Assembly: GCF_013184525.1 (NCBI RefSeq)
Contig: NZ_JAAOIZ010000002.1
Location: forward strand, 682,001-746,000
Length of the DNA: 64,000 nt
From: Chryseobacterium sp. LAM-KRS1
GTDB lineage: Bacteria > Bacteroidota > Bacteroidia > Flavobacteriales > Weeksellaceae
Direction: 5' to 3'
This document shows positions 1 through 8,079 of the stretch, piece after piece. Under the pieces are notes generated by a model, which was given only the letters and a program-made list of their open reading frames with translations, did not search any database and was not told the origin of the DNA. Within the stretch, counting starts at the first letter, position 1; each line of letters starts with the position of its first letter. The translations under genes were made by a program, and so were the position numbers.

Positions 1-298
1 CTTTTAACATTAATGTATACAACATTGCTAAAAAAGTCGTTTTTCCAGCATTGGCTTTTCCAACCACTCCAATAATAACAGGAGTAGATCGATAAGTTAT
101 TTTAGACAAATCTAAAATACTTAGTGCATTTCCTGTCCACGGTAAAGTTGAATTTTTACCTTTTTGTTTAACAACATTTGATTTTTTTTCTTCTGTATAA
201 TTTGCTTTTTTCCAATATTCACATTGCTCATAAGTCTCTTTTCCTTCATGGCAATTAGATTGAGGAATACAATCAGGGTTGGAACATTTATATTCCAT
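1..298 (-). CDS. P-loop GTPase of a conflict-type system (DO-GTPase2-like), partial
   Basis: The gene runs off the left edge; only the first 99 residues are visible. The N-terminus is Cys/His-rich (Cys at 5, 10, 16 and 26, His at 17), suggesting a small metal-binding knot. A P-loop follows at about residues 80-88 (GKANAGKTT) after a hydrophobic strand (PVIIGVVG). The ATG lies one base after the stop of the helical gene at 300-1538, so the two are almost certainly translated together. TRAFAC-type GTPases with this kind of N-terminus next to GASH proteins are known from GTPase-based conflict systems. The pairing supports that assignment, but motifs beyond the P-loop lie outside the window. Confidence 0.6.
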   Translation of the reverse strand, partial: MEYKCSNPDCIPQSNCHEGKETYEQCEYWKKANYTEEKKSNVVKQKGKNSTLPWTGNALSILDLSKITYRSTPVIIGVVGKANAGKTTFLAMLYTLMLK

Positions 299-299
299 A

Positions 300-1538
300 C
301 TACTTTTGTTTTAAAACTTTTAATAATAAAAAATCGTGAAATAACCACACAATTAATTCGTCTTCCTTTACTTCAGTATCTTCAGGAATACCAGTCAATT
401 CCATAACTTGAGAAATATTAACCTGATTTCTTGACAGTTTACTTACAAAATTTAGTAAGTTTGGTAACTCTTCAATTAAATCAGTCTCAGGAATTACATT
501 ATTTAATTGATCTTCACTATTTTTTATATTATCAAAAAATTCTTTTAGATTTACTTCTCCACTATCTTTTTTCAATATATTCCTGTAAGTATGTTTTAGA
601 AAATAGTCAACACTTTTAGGATAAATGATAGGAATAATTTCGGCATAATCACAAGCTAAGACTAAACCCATAGTTCTCGAATTTATTTCATCATAGGCTT
701 GATCTGTAGAATCTGAATAACCAGCTTCTTTCCACCATAACAATTGAGATCTTAAAGCCAGAATCCTTTGTTTTTCATCATCAGACTCAGTTAATAAATC
801 ACTATTTATTGCTTTTTGAATCGTTGCACTATTTTCATTAACTGTATGTGCTATTGCTTTTAATGAGGCATCAACATTAATTTTAATTCCTTTAGATGCT
901 CTTGGAGCAAATTCTAAAGACCAATGTGTTTGTTGAGTACTCCAATAAGGGTTGGGGGATGCAAAATTTGCTGCTCCTGATTTTCCCTGTGGTCCAGCCG
1001 CATCCTCTAAATATTTTGTTAGAGTTTCTTCGCTTAACAAATACCTTTCAACAGTTTTTAATTCTAACTGTTTGGCTGAGTTATTCATAGGTTCAATAGA
1101 CCATGATTGAATACCTTTTTGATTAATAGACTTTCCAATATTAGTTAAAAATTCGAAAATGATTTCTTTTTCTTTTCCTATTAATTTACGGTATTTTATG
1201 ATATTCCTACTAGCAAACCATATAGTTTCTGAAAATCCGTCTTTATCTAATAAGCGACTTAAAGAATCAAATATCACAGCTCTGATAAATACTAGAGCTG
1301 TATCTTTCGCATTTGTAGAAAATGTTGCCCAATGCTTAATAATTAGAGCCTTTACTTCCAAAATGGATGGATTTTCAGGATCTATGTCAGGATCTATAGC
1401 GATTAAAGTAAAAAGTGCGACCTTTGCCTTACTTTTTAATAATTTTTTAGTTAGTTCTTCCGAGGATTTCAATAATTTTTTATGATCGTCATCATCTGTG
1501 ACATTCAGAAGGTTTGCATTCAAGTACTTTTGCAGCAT
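300..1538 (-). CDS. All-helical partner of the adjacent GTPase (GASH-like protein)
   Basis: This 412-residue soluble protein has no signal peptide or membrane segment and reads as helical throughout. It has a short Gly/Pro-rich linker near residues 184-200 (AAGPQGKSGAANFASPNP) and a LLWWKEAGYSDS stretch at about residues 268-279. Length, composition and position directly upstream of a P-loop GTPase fit the 'GTPase-associated system all-helical protein GASH' family, proposed to act with double-GTPases in biological conflict systems. No catalytic motif is visible, so an adaptor or effector-support role is inferred. The ATG at 1538 is the natural start. The stop is one base from the GTPase ATG. 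The family assignment is from memory. Confidence 0.58.
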   Translation of the reverse strand: MLQKYLNANLLNVTDDDDHKKLLKSSEELTKKLLKSKAKVALFTLIAIDPDIDPENPSILEVKALIIKHWATFSTNAKDTALVFIRAVIFDSLSRLLDKDGFSETIWFASRNIIKYRKLIGKEKEIIFEFLTNIGKSINQKGIQSWSIEPMNNSAKQLELKTVERYLLSEETLTKYLEDAAGPQGKSGAANFASPNPYWSTQQTHWSLEFAPRASKGIKINVDASLKAIAHTVNENSATIQKAINSDLLTESDDEKQRILALRSQLLWWKEAGYSDSTDQAYDEINSRTMGLVLACDYAEIIPIIYPKSVDYFLKHTYRNILKKDSGEVNLKEFFDNIKNSEDQLNNVIPETDLIEELPNLLNFVSKLSRNQVNISQVMELTGIPEDTEVKEDELIVWLFHDFLLLKVLKQK

Positions 1539-2025
1539 AAATATTCTAATTTTTTACAGCACACCTAACCAACTTTTTTTGAAGAAAGCTTTATTAGAAT
1601 ATTTAAAGAAATTCTATTCAATAAAATTGATTCACCAGATGTGTAATTATATGACTAAATTGTTTTTTATCAGTTTACGATAAAAATAAGAAAAATATAG
1701 ATATTATAATTATGGAAAGCCGCAAAATCAATGAAATTTTATCTCATGTGTTACAAATTGATAAAAGATTATAACTTTTGGTACTAACTGCACCTATCGG
1801 TTTGGTTTCAGAGAACCTAATAGAGCATATTTTAATTTAGCTTGTACTTAATGTTTCTATGAAAAACAAAGATGATGTAGTAATTCAAACCTTCTTGATC
1901 CTAATTTTTTGTGTTAAATTAGCAAAATAACATCATTTTTACTTCCCAAATTAGGTATGTTTATGATTGTACCGCGCGTTTCGTTGCAAGTCCTCGCGTC
2001 GCTGCGGGCTTTTCTCTACAATCGC
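1539..2025. other. Accessory intergenic stretch without a convincing gene
   Basis: This AT-rich region lies between the GASH-like gene and the broken HTH gene. It should contain the promoter of the GASH/GTPase pair, but I see no clear TAnnTTTG on the minus strand. A 20-codon plus-strand reading frame at 1712-1774 could be a gene remnant and is not called. At 1938-1947 it holds TTTACTTCCC, which also occurs at the mnmE 3' end. Its right end is the GC-rich block described separately. Confidence 0.5.
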
Positions 2026-2045
2026 TCACGTAGCTTTGGGCTCGA
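1968..2045. other. GC-rich block inside AT-rich accessory DNA
   Basis: About 78 bp are clearly richer in G+C than the surroundings, with several CGC/GCG runs (for example CCGCGCG and GTCGCTGCGGGC). The block overlaps the last codons of the frameshifted HTH gene, so the predicted C-terminus may have been replaced by it. It may be a mobile-element-associated repeat or recombination scar. No second copy was found in this window. Confidence 0.35.
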
Positions 2046-2614
2046 TTATTTGTTTGGGAACATACACGAATTTGCCTCTCTGAAATTTTGGAATTTTGTG
2101 CCTTTTAATAAGGCTTCGGAGGGAGGCCTCAGATAGATTATATTCTTTAATGATCTGACCTATAGTAAAACAATCTTCCAAAGGTGTACTTTCTATATTC
2201 TCCTCTTGATTAATATTATTTTGAATTGTTGCTTCTTGTATTACGAATAATGCATCAATCTTTTTTTAGAATCCTGGTTCTCCTAATAGAAAGATTTCCT
2301 GACGCTAATCTACCTGATTTAATTAATCTATAAATAGTTCGACGGTCACATTTCAGAAGAGTAACTACTTCAATAACAGTTATATAATCAATAGTGTTAA
2401 GTTCGAAATATGAATCTTTAGTTTGTTTGAATTTGGTTTTAATTTCAGGATTTTGCAGGTCTTCTTTGCTTAACTGAATTTTCTGTTCCCAAACTCTTGC
2501 TTTGTAAGTACCTTTCGCACAATTATCTCCGCAGTATTTAGTAACTGTAGTTCTTGCAATGAATTCCTGACTACAATGGAGACAGATTTTTTTGATTTTG
2601 ATATTTGAACTCAT
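2026..2614 (-). pseudogene. Zinc-finger / helix-turn-helix DNA-binding protein, broken by a frameshift
   Basis: The first frame (2614 to 2255) encodes about 119 residues: an N-terminal zinc-ribbon-like pair (CLHC then YCGDNC) and an excisionase-type HTH (YITVIEVVTLLKCDRRTIYRLIKSGRL). It stops right after an A7 run (T7 on the plus strand, 2261-2267). Removing one A continues the reading as KKIDALFVIQEATIQ and then a second HTH-like segment (FTIGQIIKEYNLSEASLRSL), ending at 2026. Such two-HTH proteins are typical of flavobacterial mobile and accessory regions. The break may be a real mutation, a homopolymer sequencing error, or slippage. ATG 2614 is preferred over an upstream TTG. Confidence 0.7.
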
Positions 2615-2650
2615 AATAATTGATTTTTGGGAGATCAAACTCTAAAGTAC

Positions 2651-2690
2651 AATAAGGTACATTACGTGTTAATAAGGTACCTTAAGCGAC
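2651..2690. promoter_or_regulatory. Paired palindromic operator-like repeats upstream of the HTH gene
   Basis: AATAAGGTAC occurs twice, at 2651-2660 and 2671-2680, in exact 20-bp register. The right copy extends into a perfect 12-bp palindrome (TAAGGTACCTTA, 2673-2684). The left copy is the same palindrome with one change (TAAGGTACATTA). Two dyads about two helical turns apart, 37 bp upstream of an HTH gene's ATG, are what an autoregulatory operator would look like. This is inference from layout. Confidence 0.55.
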
Positions 2691-2861
2691 ATAATCTCTC
2701 CCAGATTAAAAAAAATAAAGTATTATTAGTTTTAGAGGGAAATAGGGGGCAAATTATAACAAAACAAACCAAAAGCTAATAAAACAATACAAAAACATAA
2801 AATATGTAATTTATTGATTTATAGAAATGTAGCCTGTTTTAATTTGTTCTATTTTGCTTAT

Positions 2862-2879
2862 TTACTTCCCGATACAAAA
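2862..2879 (-). other. Candidate attachment site (attB/attR-like) at the mnmE 3' end
   Basis: On the minus strand the last 18 bases of mnmE read TTTTGTATCGGGAAGTAA. As I recall it, the attachment repeat of Salmonella genomic island 1, which integrates at this point of mnmE (trmE/thdF), is TTCTGTATTGGGAAGTAA, two mismatches away. The DNA just past this gene end is accessory in character. A 10-bp piece recurs at 1938-1947. No integrase is visible in the window. Confidence 0.4.
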
Positions 2880-4247
2880 CTTAGAAAAAATATTCCCCAG
2901 CACTTCATCATTGGTAACCTCCCCGGAGATCTCTCCTAAATGTTCCAATGCATTACGAAGTTCATACGCCAATAGCTCTGTGGAAATCCGGAAAGTGATT
3001 GCTTCATTTACTTTGTGTACTGCACTTAAAGATTTGTGTAACGATTCGAAGTGACGCTGGTTGGTGATCACCACATTATTTTCGAGGGATTTCAATTGTT
3101 CAACATAGGATGACAATTCATTTTTCAGGTCCTGAATATTCTGATTCTCTACTGCTGAGATTTTGATAAAATCAAATTCGTGGTCGATTTCCTTTCTGAA
3201 AACATTTTCCACATTCTCATATTTTGTAGGAATAACCTCATCAATTTTAGTGGCACAAATAATCAACTTTAGATCTTCTCGTATCAAAGACCGGATCATT
3301 TCAATATCTTCTGTGAAATCTTCTGTAGCGGCATCTGCCAGATAAACGAGAATATTGGCATTTTCAACTTTCTCTTTGGCTTTTTTAACCCCTATCGCTT
3401 CAATTTCGTCCGCGGTTTCACGCAATCCTGCGGTATCGATCAGACGGAATGCATGTCCCTTAATATGTAAAACCTCCTCGATCGTATCTCTGGTGGTTCC
3501 TGCAATACTGCTGACAATCGCTCTTTCTTCTTTCAGAAGGGCATTCAATAATGTGGATTTACCTGCATTCGGCTTACCAATGATGGCAACAGCAGTCCCG
3601 TTTTTAATAGCATTTCCGTACTGAAAGCTTTCAATAAGTGAATTTAGTTTTAATTCAATTTTGCTTAAGAGCTGATTGAGGGCTGACCGGTCTGCAAATT
3701 CCACATCTTCTTCTGCGAAGTCCAATTCCAGCTCGATCAATGAAACGAAATTCAACAAATCAGTTCTCAGAATTGATATCTCGTTGGTAATTCCTCCCTT
3801 CAACTGGTTGATGGCCACTTTCCGGGATGCTTCATTCTCAGAAGCTATGACATCTGCAATAGCTTCTGCCTGGGAAAGATCAATTCTTCCGTTGATAAAA
3901 GCACGAAGTGTAAATTCTCCCGCCTTTGCCATTCTTGCTCCGTTTTTGGTAAGGGTTTCAAGAATACGTTTTCCAATATGCGGAGATCCGTGAAATGCTA
4001 TTTCCACAGAGTTTTCAGTTGTAAAACTTTTGGGTGCCAGGAAAATAGATAACATCACCTCATCAATAGCCTCTTCCCCATCCATAAAATATCCGTAATG
4101 AATGGTATGCGATTTTTGCTTCCCAAGATTTTTCCCGGGAAAAGACTTCTGTACCACAGATAAAGCATCGTTACCCGAAACTCTGATAATGCCTAAAGCT
4201 CCTACTCCATTGGCCGTAGCCAACGCACAAATGGTATCGTTATTCAT
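2862..4247 (-). CDS. mnmE: tRNA modification GTPase MnmE
   Basis: MnmE, with MnmG, modifies the wobble uridine (cmnm5U34) of certain tRNAs. The 461-residue length is normal. The N-terminal formyl-THF-binding domain begins MNNDTICALAT. The helical domain carries an inserted G domain with G1 GKPNAGKST (about residue 225), G2 AGTTRDT, G3 DTAGLR and a G4-like ATKID. The invariant C-terminus FCIGK, with its catalytic Cys, is intact. It appears monocistronic, separated from its neighbours by about 100 bp upstream and by accessory DNA downstream. The 3' end is a known integration site for genomic islands. Confidence 0.97.
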   Translation of the reverse strand: MNNDTICALATANGVGALGIIRVSGNDALSVVQKSFPGKNLGKQKSHTIHYGYFMDGEEAIDEVMLSIFLAPKSFTTENSVEIAFHGSPHIGKRILETLTKNGARMAKAGEFTLRAFINGRIDLSQAEAIADVIASENEASRKVAINQLKGGITNEISILRTDLLNFVSLIELELDFAEEDVEFADRSALNQLLSKIELKLNSLIESFQYGNAIKNGTAVAIIGKPNAGKSTLLNALLKEERAIVSSIAGTTRDTIEEVLHIKGHAFRLIDTAGLRETADEIEAIGVKKAKEKVENANILVYLADAATEDFTEDIEMIRSLIREDLKLIICATKIDEVIPTKYENVENVFRKEIDHEFDFIKISAVENQNIQDLKNELSSYVEQLKSLENNVVITNQRHFESLHKSLSAVHKVNEAITFRISTELLAYELRNALEHLGEISGEVTNDEVLGNIFSKFCIGK

Positions 4248-4347
4248 GCTGCAAATTTACGTTTTTTAATGGAAATCTTAATGCTAAATGCTTATACGGA
4301 TTGTCTATAATAACGATTTGAAACCATGCTCATAAACAACAAAGCTT

Positions 4348-5274
4348 TTATTTGTTTTTGGATTTAAAAATATGATCCAGATGTTTAACATAGGAAAGCT
4401 GCATGGTAATGGCAGTAAGGCTTAGCTCTTCTTTTTTTACGGGATAGACGGTTTTATTGTTAATGAGGATTGCAAAAGAAATACCCCAGTTATTTTTATG
4501 GTAATTTCCGGCAATCCGGGCAAATGCAGTAGGATACACTTCAACCCTGCCTTTTTTCAATGATTTCAGAGCATTCCCAAAATTAGCCCCTGCCTGAATA
4601 GTTCCTGTCATCATCCAACGCTCACTCATGACCCAGGAATAAGCATATCCTCCATTAATTCCCAATTGAAAATTTTCTAATCCGTACGTTCCTTCAGAGC
4701 CGCTTCTTTCCATTCCCTTCAACTGATAATAATAACCACCGCCTCCTACCAGCCAGCTTCCGGCAGAATGCCGCTGTATTTCGTCCAGGTCAAAAGCAGC
4801 CTTGGATGAGAAGCGTTTCCCATTAAAAAGGTAGGTCGCTTCCATACCGATCTGCTTTACGGACATTTGCTGATAGATATCGGGATTCTCGTCTTTATCT
4901 TTCTCCACATAAAATCCCCTGTAGTCCTGGAAGAATATATCGAATATCATCTTCCTGCCGTAGTGGTGTATCTGAAAATCACGCGTTTTCGTTTTTCCGT
5001 ATTTCTTTTTATCCGTTAAAGGAATAAAACCATATCCCAGCTGAATTCCCATGATCGTATTTTTAATCGCGAAACCGATACCTGTATTCAAAGGGTAATT
5101 GGGAGTATAATGCCTATCCGTATCGTCTACCTCTAAGGAACTGGTAGAAAGATATCCGGATATCCTGTATTTCTGTGGATAGGACTTGATGTACGATGAA
5201 TCGATCTCCTGGGCATGGATATATGAAACGGAAAAAATAGCTGTTAATCCGGTTAAAAACTTCTTAAGACGCAT
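4348..5274 (-). CDS. Outer-membrane beta-barrel-like protein, DUF4421 family
   Basis: This 308-residue protein has a signal peptide (MRLKKFLTGLTAIFSVSYIHAQ). The rest is dominated by alternating aromatic/polar beta-strands, such as GIGFAIKNTIMGIQLGYGFIPL and GGGGYYYQLKGMERSG, and ends in a strand followed by a short basic tail. The layout matches the DUF4421 family of Bacteroidota surface or outer-membrane proteins, whose function is unknown. It sits alone between mnmE and a redox gene pair on the same strand. The barrel topology is inferred. Confidence 0.72.
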   Translation of the reverse strand: MRLKKFLTGLTAIFSVSYIHAQEIDSSYIKSYPQKYRISGYLSTSSLEVDDTDRHYTPNYPLNTGIGFAIKNTIMGIQLGYGFIPLTDKKKYGKTKTRDFQIHHYGRKMIFDIFFQDYRGFYVEKDKDENPDIYQQMSVKQIGMEATYLFNGKRFSSKAAFDLDEIQRHSAGSWLVGGGGYYYQLKGMERSGSEGTYGLENFQLGINGGYAYSWVMSERWMMTGTIQAGANFGNALKSLKKGRVEVYPTAFARIAGNYHKNNWGISFAILINNKTVYPVKKEELSLTAITMQLSYVKHLDHIFKSKNK

Positions 5275-5407
5275 ACATTAAATGATTCCATTATATTCTA
5301 CTGTTTTTGCTATCATTTTTCTTTAACGGACAGCAATTTAAGTATAATTTTCAGTTTTTAACCTATCAGAATCATTTAAGCTTTATTATGAATATTTAAT
5401 ATACATC

Positions 5408-5986
5408 CTACTTTTGCCTTTGTCCTGCCTTTTGTATTTTTTTCAGCCATTGGACACGCTGCTTTTCATCAGAGGTCTTGATGATTCCGACATAACTCAC
5501 TCTAACCGGTTTTATTCCACAAAACTTCAATGTTGATTTTCTGAGCTGATTCACACTGGGACGGCCATACATCAACCGGTAATACCAGCCCGGTTGATCT
5601 AAAGTGGTAATAATGTGTGCCGTCTTTCCTTTCAAAAGTTGATCCCACCACAGCGAATTTTCTCTGTATTTAAAAGCTATACCCGGAAGAAAAAGCCGAT
5701 CAATGAACCCTTTTGTAATAGCTGGCAGGCCTCCCCACCAGACAGGATGAATCCAAACCAGATGATCCGCCCATTGTATCGCCTCCCATGCTTTCAACAG
5801 ATCCGGTTCCAGTTCCATTCTTTTCTGATAACCGAATGTAAGATTAGGATTAAACTCCAGATCTGAAATAACAATTTCTTTAATTGCTGCTCCGGAATTA
5901 ACAGCTCCTTTTTTATAAGCACTTGAAAGTGCAAAACAAAATGAACTCTTGTGAGGATGACCGTTGATAATTACTATTTTTTTCAT
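5408..5986 (-). CDS. NAD(P)H-dependent oxidoreductase, flavodoxin-like fold (quinone reductase family)
   Basis: This 192-residue protein has the family opening VIINGHPHKSSFCFAL (FMN phosphate-binding loop) and the conserved HPVWWGGLPAITKGFIDR block at about residues 80-97, typical of NAD(P)H:quinone reductase/KefF-like enzymes. A FAD or FMN hydride-transfer role on quinones or electrophiles is expected. The ATG overlaps the TGA of the upstream saccharopine-dehydrogenase-like gene by four bases (5983-5986), so the two are co-translated. The Crp-type regulator just upstream suggests stress-linked expression, which is inference. Confidence 0.88.
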   Translation of the reverse strand: MKKIVIINGHPHKSSFCFALSSAYKKGAVNSGAAIKEIVISDLEFNPNLTFGYQKRMELEPDLLKAWEAIQWADHLVWIHPVWWGGLPAITKGFIDRLFLPGIAFKYRENSLWWDQLLKGKTAHIITTLDQPGWYYRLMYGRPSVNQLRKSTLKFCGIKPVRVSYVGIIKTSDEKQRVQWLKKIQKAGQRQK

Positions 5987-7002
5987 TCAATTGTTTCTAT
6001 ATGGATACTTTCGTAAGCATTTAATGAGTTCATTAAATCATGGGGTTCATGCAGCTGGTGACTAAAGTAAATCCTGTTATCATGTTTTTCACTTCCTAGT
6101 AATTTTTCAGCATGGAGAACAGCAGATAATGCCGTTAATTCTGCCTGACCGTTTGTACTTTTCAGGCTGATTGTTTTATTACCCGTATGGCCTGAGATTA
6201 CGATATCGAAAACAGATTGATCTCCCTTTCCGCTTGATCCAAAGATCATCCTGCGTTCTTTCAACGATAAAATACTGAAGATCCTCATAGATTGAAAAGC
6301 ACCCAGCAGCCAGGTAACAAACTTTGAGTTATAGGTCATTTTAACCGTTACATCCGGTATTTTCTCAATTTTATTTAAAATATACAAATCCGGCACGTCA
6401 AAATTGTAGGCTGTTCTTTTCCCTATTCCAAAGGAATACTCAAACAATTCGGAGTTTAAGAAATGTTTGACAGAAAAAGGTTGGTTATTTTTGTACATAA
6501 AGAAAGGTTTAGCCACATTTTCAGCCATAAAATGGGCTGAACTCTCTCCGGCAAGATCTTTTATAGAGTAATAAACGAAAAGCTGCACCTTGTTTATCTG
6601 GCCCGGCAATGTATTGGTTAATCCACTGACTATACCTCCCATCCAGCCTGAACTAAAAACAATCCTGCTGTTGATCTTTTGTTTTTTCGCCAGTTCATAG
6701 GCATTCATAAGGTCCGGTGTAGGTTTGGTAATATCCAGGTAATCAATTTTATTTTCTATGGCAAACCGGAGAATATAATCCTCCTTGTCATTCACGGAAA
6801 GAATGATCAAATGGATCTGATGATCCAGAATCGTTTGAAAAGTATCGGGTTTGGTAACATCCACCAATAAATCATTTGCGGATTTTCCTGTTCTTCGACC
6901 TCCTATAAAAACTTGATGGTGAGGATTTCTCGATCTGAAAATACGGGCAATGGTTTTCCCTACTGTTCCATTCCCGCCGATAATTAAAATATTTGACTGC
7001 AT
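5983..7002 (-). CDS. Saccharopine dehydrogenase-like NAD(P)-binding protein
   Basis: This 339-residue protein begins with a Rossmann fold (ILIIGGNGTVGKTIARIF, then GGRRTGKS) as in the saccharopine dehydrogenase NADP-binding domain family. The middle and C-terminal parts (HFMAENVAKPFF, GHTGNKTISLKSTNGQAELTALSAV) resemble the catalytic half of these reductases. The substrate is unknown. The ATG at 7002 (MQSNILIIGG) is preferred over an in-frame TTG at 7020, because the Rossmann strand then starts in the usual place. The 3' end overlaps the flavodoxin-fold gene by 4 bp, and the Crp-type gene lies 57 bp upstream, so the three probably form an operon. Confidence 0.82.
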   Translation of the reverse strand: MQSNILIIGGNGTVGKTIARIFRSRNPHHQVFIGGRRTGKSANDLLVDVTKPDTFQTILDHQIHLIILSVNDKEDYILRFAIENKIDYLDITKPTPDLMNAYELAKKQKINSRIVFSSGWMGGIVSGLTNTLPGQINKVQLFVYYSIKDLAGESSAHFMAENVAKPFFMYKNNQPFSVKHFLNSELFEYSFGIGKRTAYNFDVPDLYILNKIEKIPDVTVKMTYNSKFVTWLLGAFQSMRIFSILSLKERRMIFGSSGKGDQSVFDIVISGHTGNKTISLKSTNGQAELTALSAVLHAEKLLGSEKHDNRIYFSHQLHEPHDLMNSLNAYESIHIETIE

Positions 7003-7058
7003 CTCTGATTTTTTTGACAAAACTAGAGAGCTGGAGGATCATTTAACAGGACAAATGT

Positions 7059-7625
7059 CTAAAAAGAAATTTCTTTTCGGATACGGCTTAAATGTCTTTG
7101 TGTAATTCCAAGATAAGAAGATAAATATTGAAGAGGAATATCCTGGATGTAATTAGGATGATTCTTCAGCAGAGAAAGATACCTTTGTTTAGCATTATCC
7201 CTTTGCAGTTCAAAAAAACGTTTTTCCAGCTCCAGGTATTCCTGTTCAGCAATCATTTTTAGGAATAAGACCCATTTCGGATTCCCGTTAACTAATTTTT
7301 CTATCTTCTCTTTTTTCAAAACCAAAAGATGAGCCTCTGAAATAGCCTGCATACTTTCAACACCCGGATTTCCCGAAATAAATGAAGAATAAGAAGCAAT
7401 CCACACATTAGGAAACCTGAAGCAGTATGTATTGTCTTTTCCCTCACTTGAAGTATAATAAGACCTGAAAATACCGGATTCTATAAAAGCTATTTCCTTG
7501 CATTGATCTCCCTCATGAACAAAATAATCATTTTTATTGAGCCTTCTCACTTCAAAAAGCTGCAAAATGCCTTCAATTTCAAGCTCGGTAAATAAATTAA
7601 AGCTTCGAAAATATTCCTGTATCAT
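7059..7625 (-). CDS. Crp/Fnr-family transcriptional regulator
   Basis: This 188-residue protein has an N-terminal cyclic-nucleotide-binding jelly roll (HEGDQCKEIAFIESGIFRSYYTSSEGKDNTYCFRFPNVWIASY). After a dimerisation helix comes a C-terminal winged HTH (IPLQYLSSYLGITQRHLSRIRKEI). This is the common Bacteroidota type of Crp-like protein lacking FNR Fe-S cysteines. It is the first gene of a likely operon with the two redox genes below and may control them. The ligand is unknown. Confidence 0.9.
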   Translation of the reverse strand: MIQEYFRSFNLFTELEIEGILQLFEVRRLNKNDYFVHEGDQCKEIAFIESGIFRSYYTSSEGKDNTYCFRFPNVWIASYSSFISGNPGVESMQAISEAHLLVLKKEKIEKLVNGNPKWVLFLKMIAEQEYLELEKRFFELQRDNAKQRYLSLLKNHPNYIQDIPLQYLSSYLGITQRHLSRIRKEISF

Positions 7626-7693
7626 TTTTGATTATCTGGTCATTACAATTACAGCTCAAAGGTAATGAAAACCTGATTATTCCTATACTCAAC

Positions 7694-7780
7694 AAAAAAA
7701 ATCATCTCATGACTGAGATGATTTACCGTTTAAATTTATTAAATGTATATATGAAGATATGAAAATGGTGTCTCTTTTTG
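7694..7780 (-). ncRNA. Small-RNA-like unit, copy 1 (with intrinsic terminator)
   Basis: On the minus strand a Bacteroidota -7 box (TATCTTTG, 7794-7787) is followed by about 60 nt and a strong terminator. The terminator has an 11-bp stem (7699-7709 with 7714-7724), a 4-nt loop and a T run. No convincing coding frame lies between. A second, diverged copy lies 293 bp upstream in the same orientation with box, upstream dyad and terminator in matching positions. Conserved architecture with diverged sequence argues for a functional short transcript. The start point is inferred. Confidence 0.5.
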
Positions 7781-7786
7781 TTATTT

Positions 7787-7854
7787 CAAAGATAGTTTCC
7801 ATCATTTCGAAAATCATCAGGGGAATCCCTAGAAATATATCCGTAAAAATACGG
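7787..7854 (-). promoter_or_regulatory. Promoter and dyad elements of small-RNA unit 1
   Basis: The region contains TATCTTFG-type -7 sequence (TATCTTTG, 7787-7794), an AGGGATTCCC-like dyad around 7821-7832, and the perfect inverted repeat CCGTA-AAAA-TACGG (7841-7854). The distance from the -7 box to this repeat is 54 bp here and in copy 2. The dyads look like protein-binding sites. Confidence 0.5.
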
Positions 7855-7991
7855 TGGTGTAATTCAGATATTATTTTATATTTCCGGAAAACCCTTGAAA
7901 AGCAAAATTGATACATGGGAAATATCCGGCCATTGACGGGTTATTTGGCTACGATTGCTGTTGGCGGAAGGATTTTTAAATCTCAACGGGC

Positions 7992-8073
7992 ATAAAAAAA
8001 TCATCTCAGGAACGAGATGATTCAACTGTTTGTGTTCTGAAAATATATAAAATGAAGTGGTGTCTGGTTTTAA
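7992..8073 (-). ncRNA. Small-RNA-like unit, copy 2 (with intrinsic terminator)
   Basis: This is the second copy of the unit at 7694-7780. A minus-strand -7 box TATTTTTG (8087-8080) leads to a short transcript ending in a terminator with a 9-bp stem (7999-8007 with 8014-8022) and a T run. The copies share a GACACCA-TTCAT segment after the box and the AATCATCTC terminator stem. The loop and intervening bases differ, so this is not a recent duplication. Confidence 0.5.
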
Positions 8074-8079
8074 TTGATA

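Noticed and set aside
1159..1485. Plus-strand frame antisense to the GASH-like gene
   Set aside because: It mirrors the minus-strand gene, has no family resemblance or start signals, and is a typical shadow frame; similar shadows over mnmE, pruA, batC and ypdA were also dropped.
1712..1774. 20-codon plus-strand frame (MESRKINEILSHVLQIDKRL) as a small gene
   Set aside because: No terminator follows and no clear promoter precedes it; unlike the 36961 gene it has no transcription-unit signals. It may be a remnant of accessory DNA.
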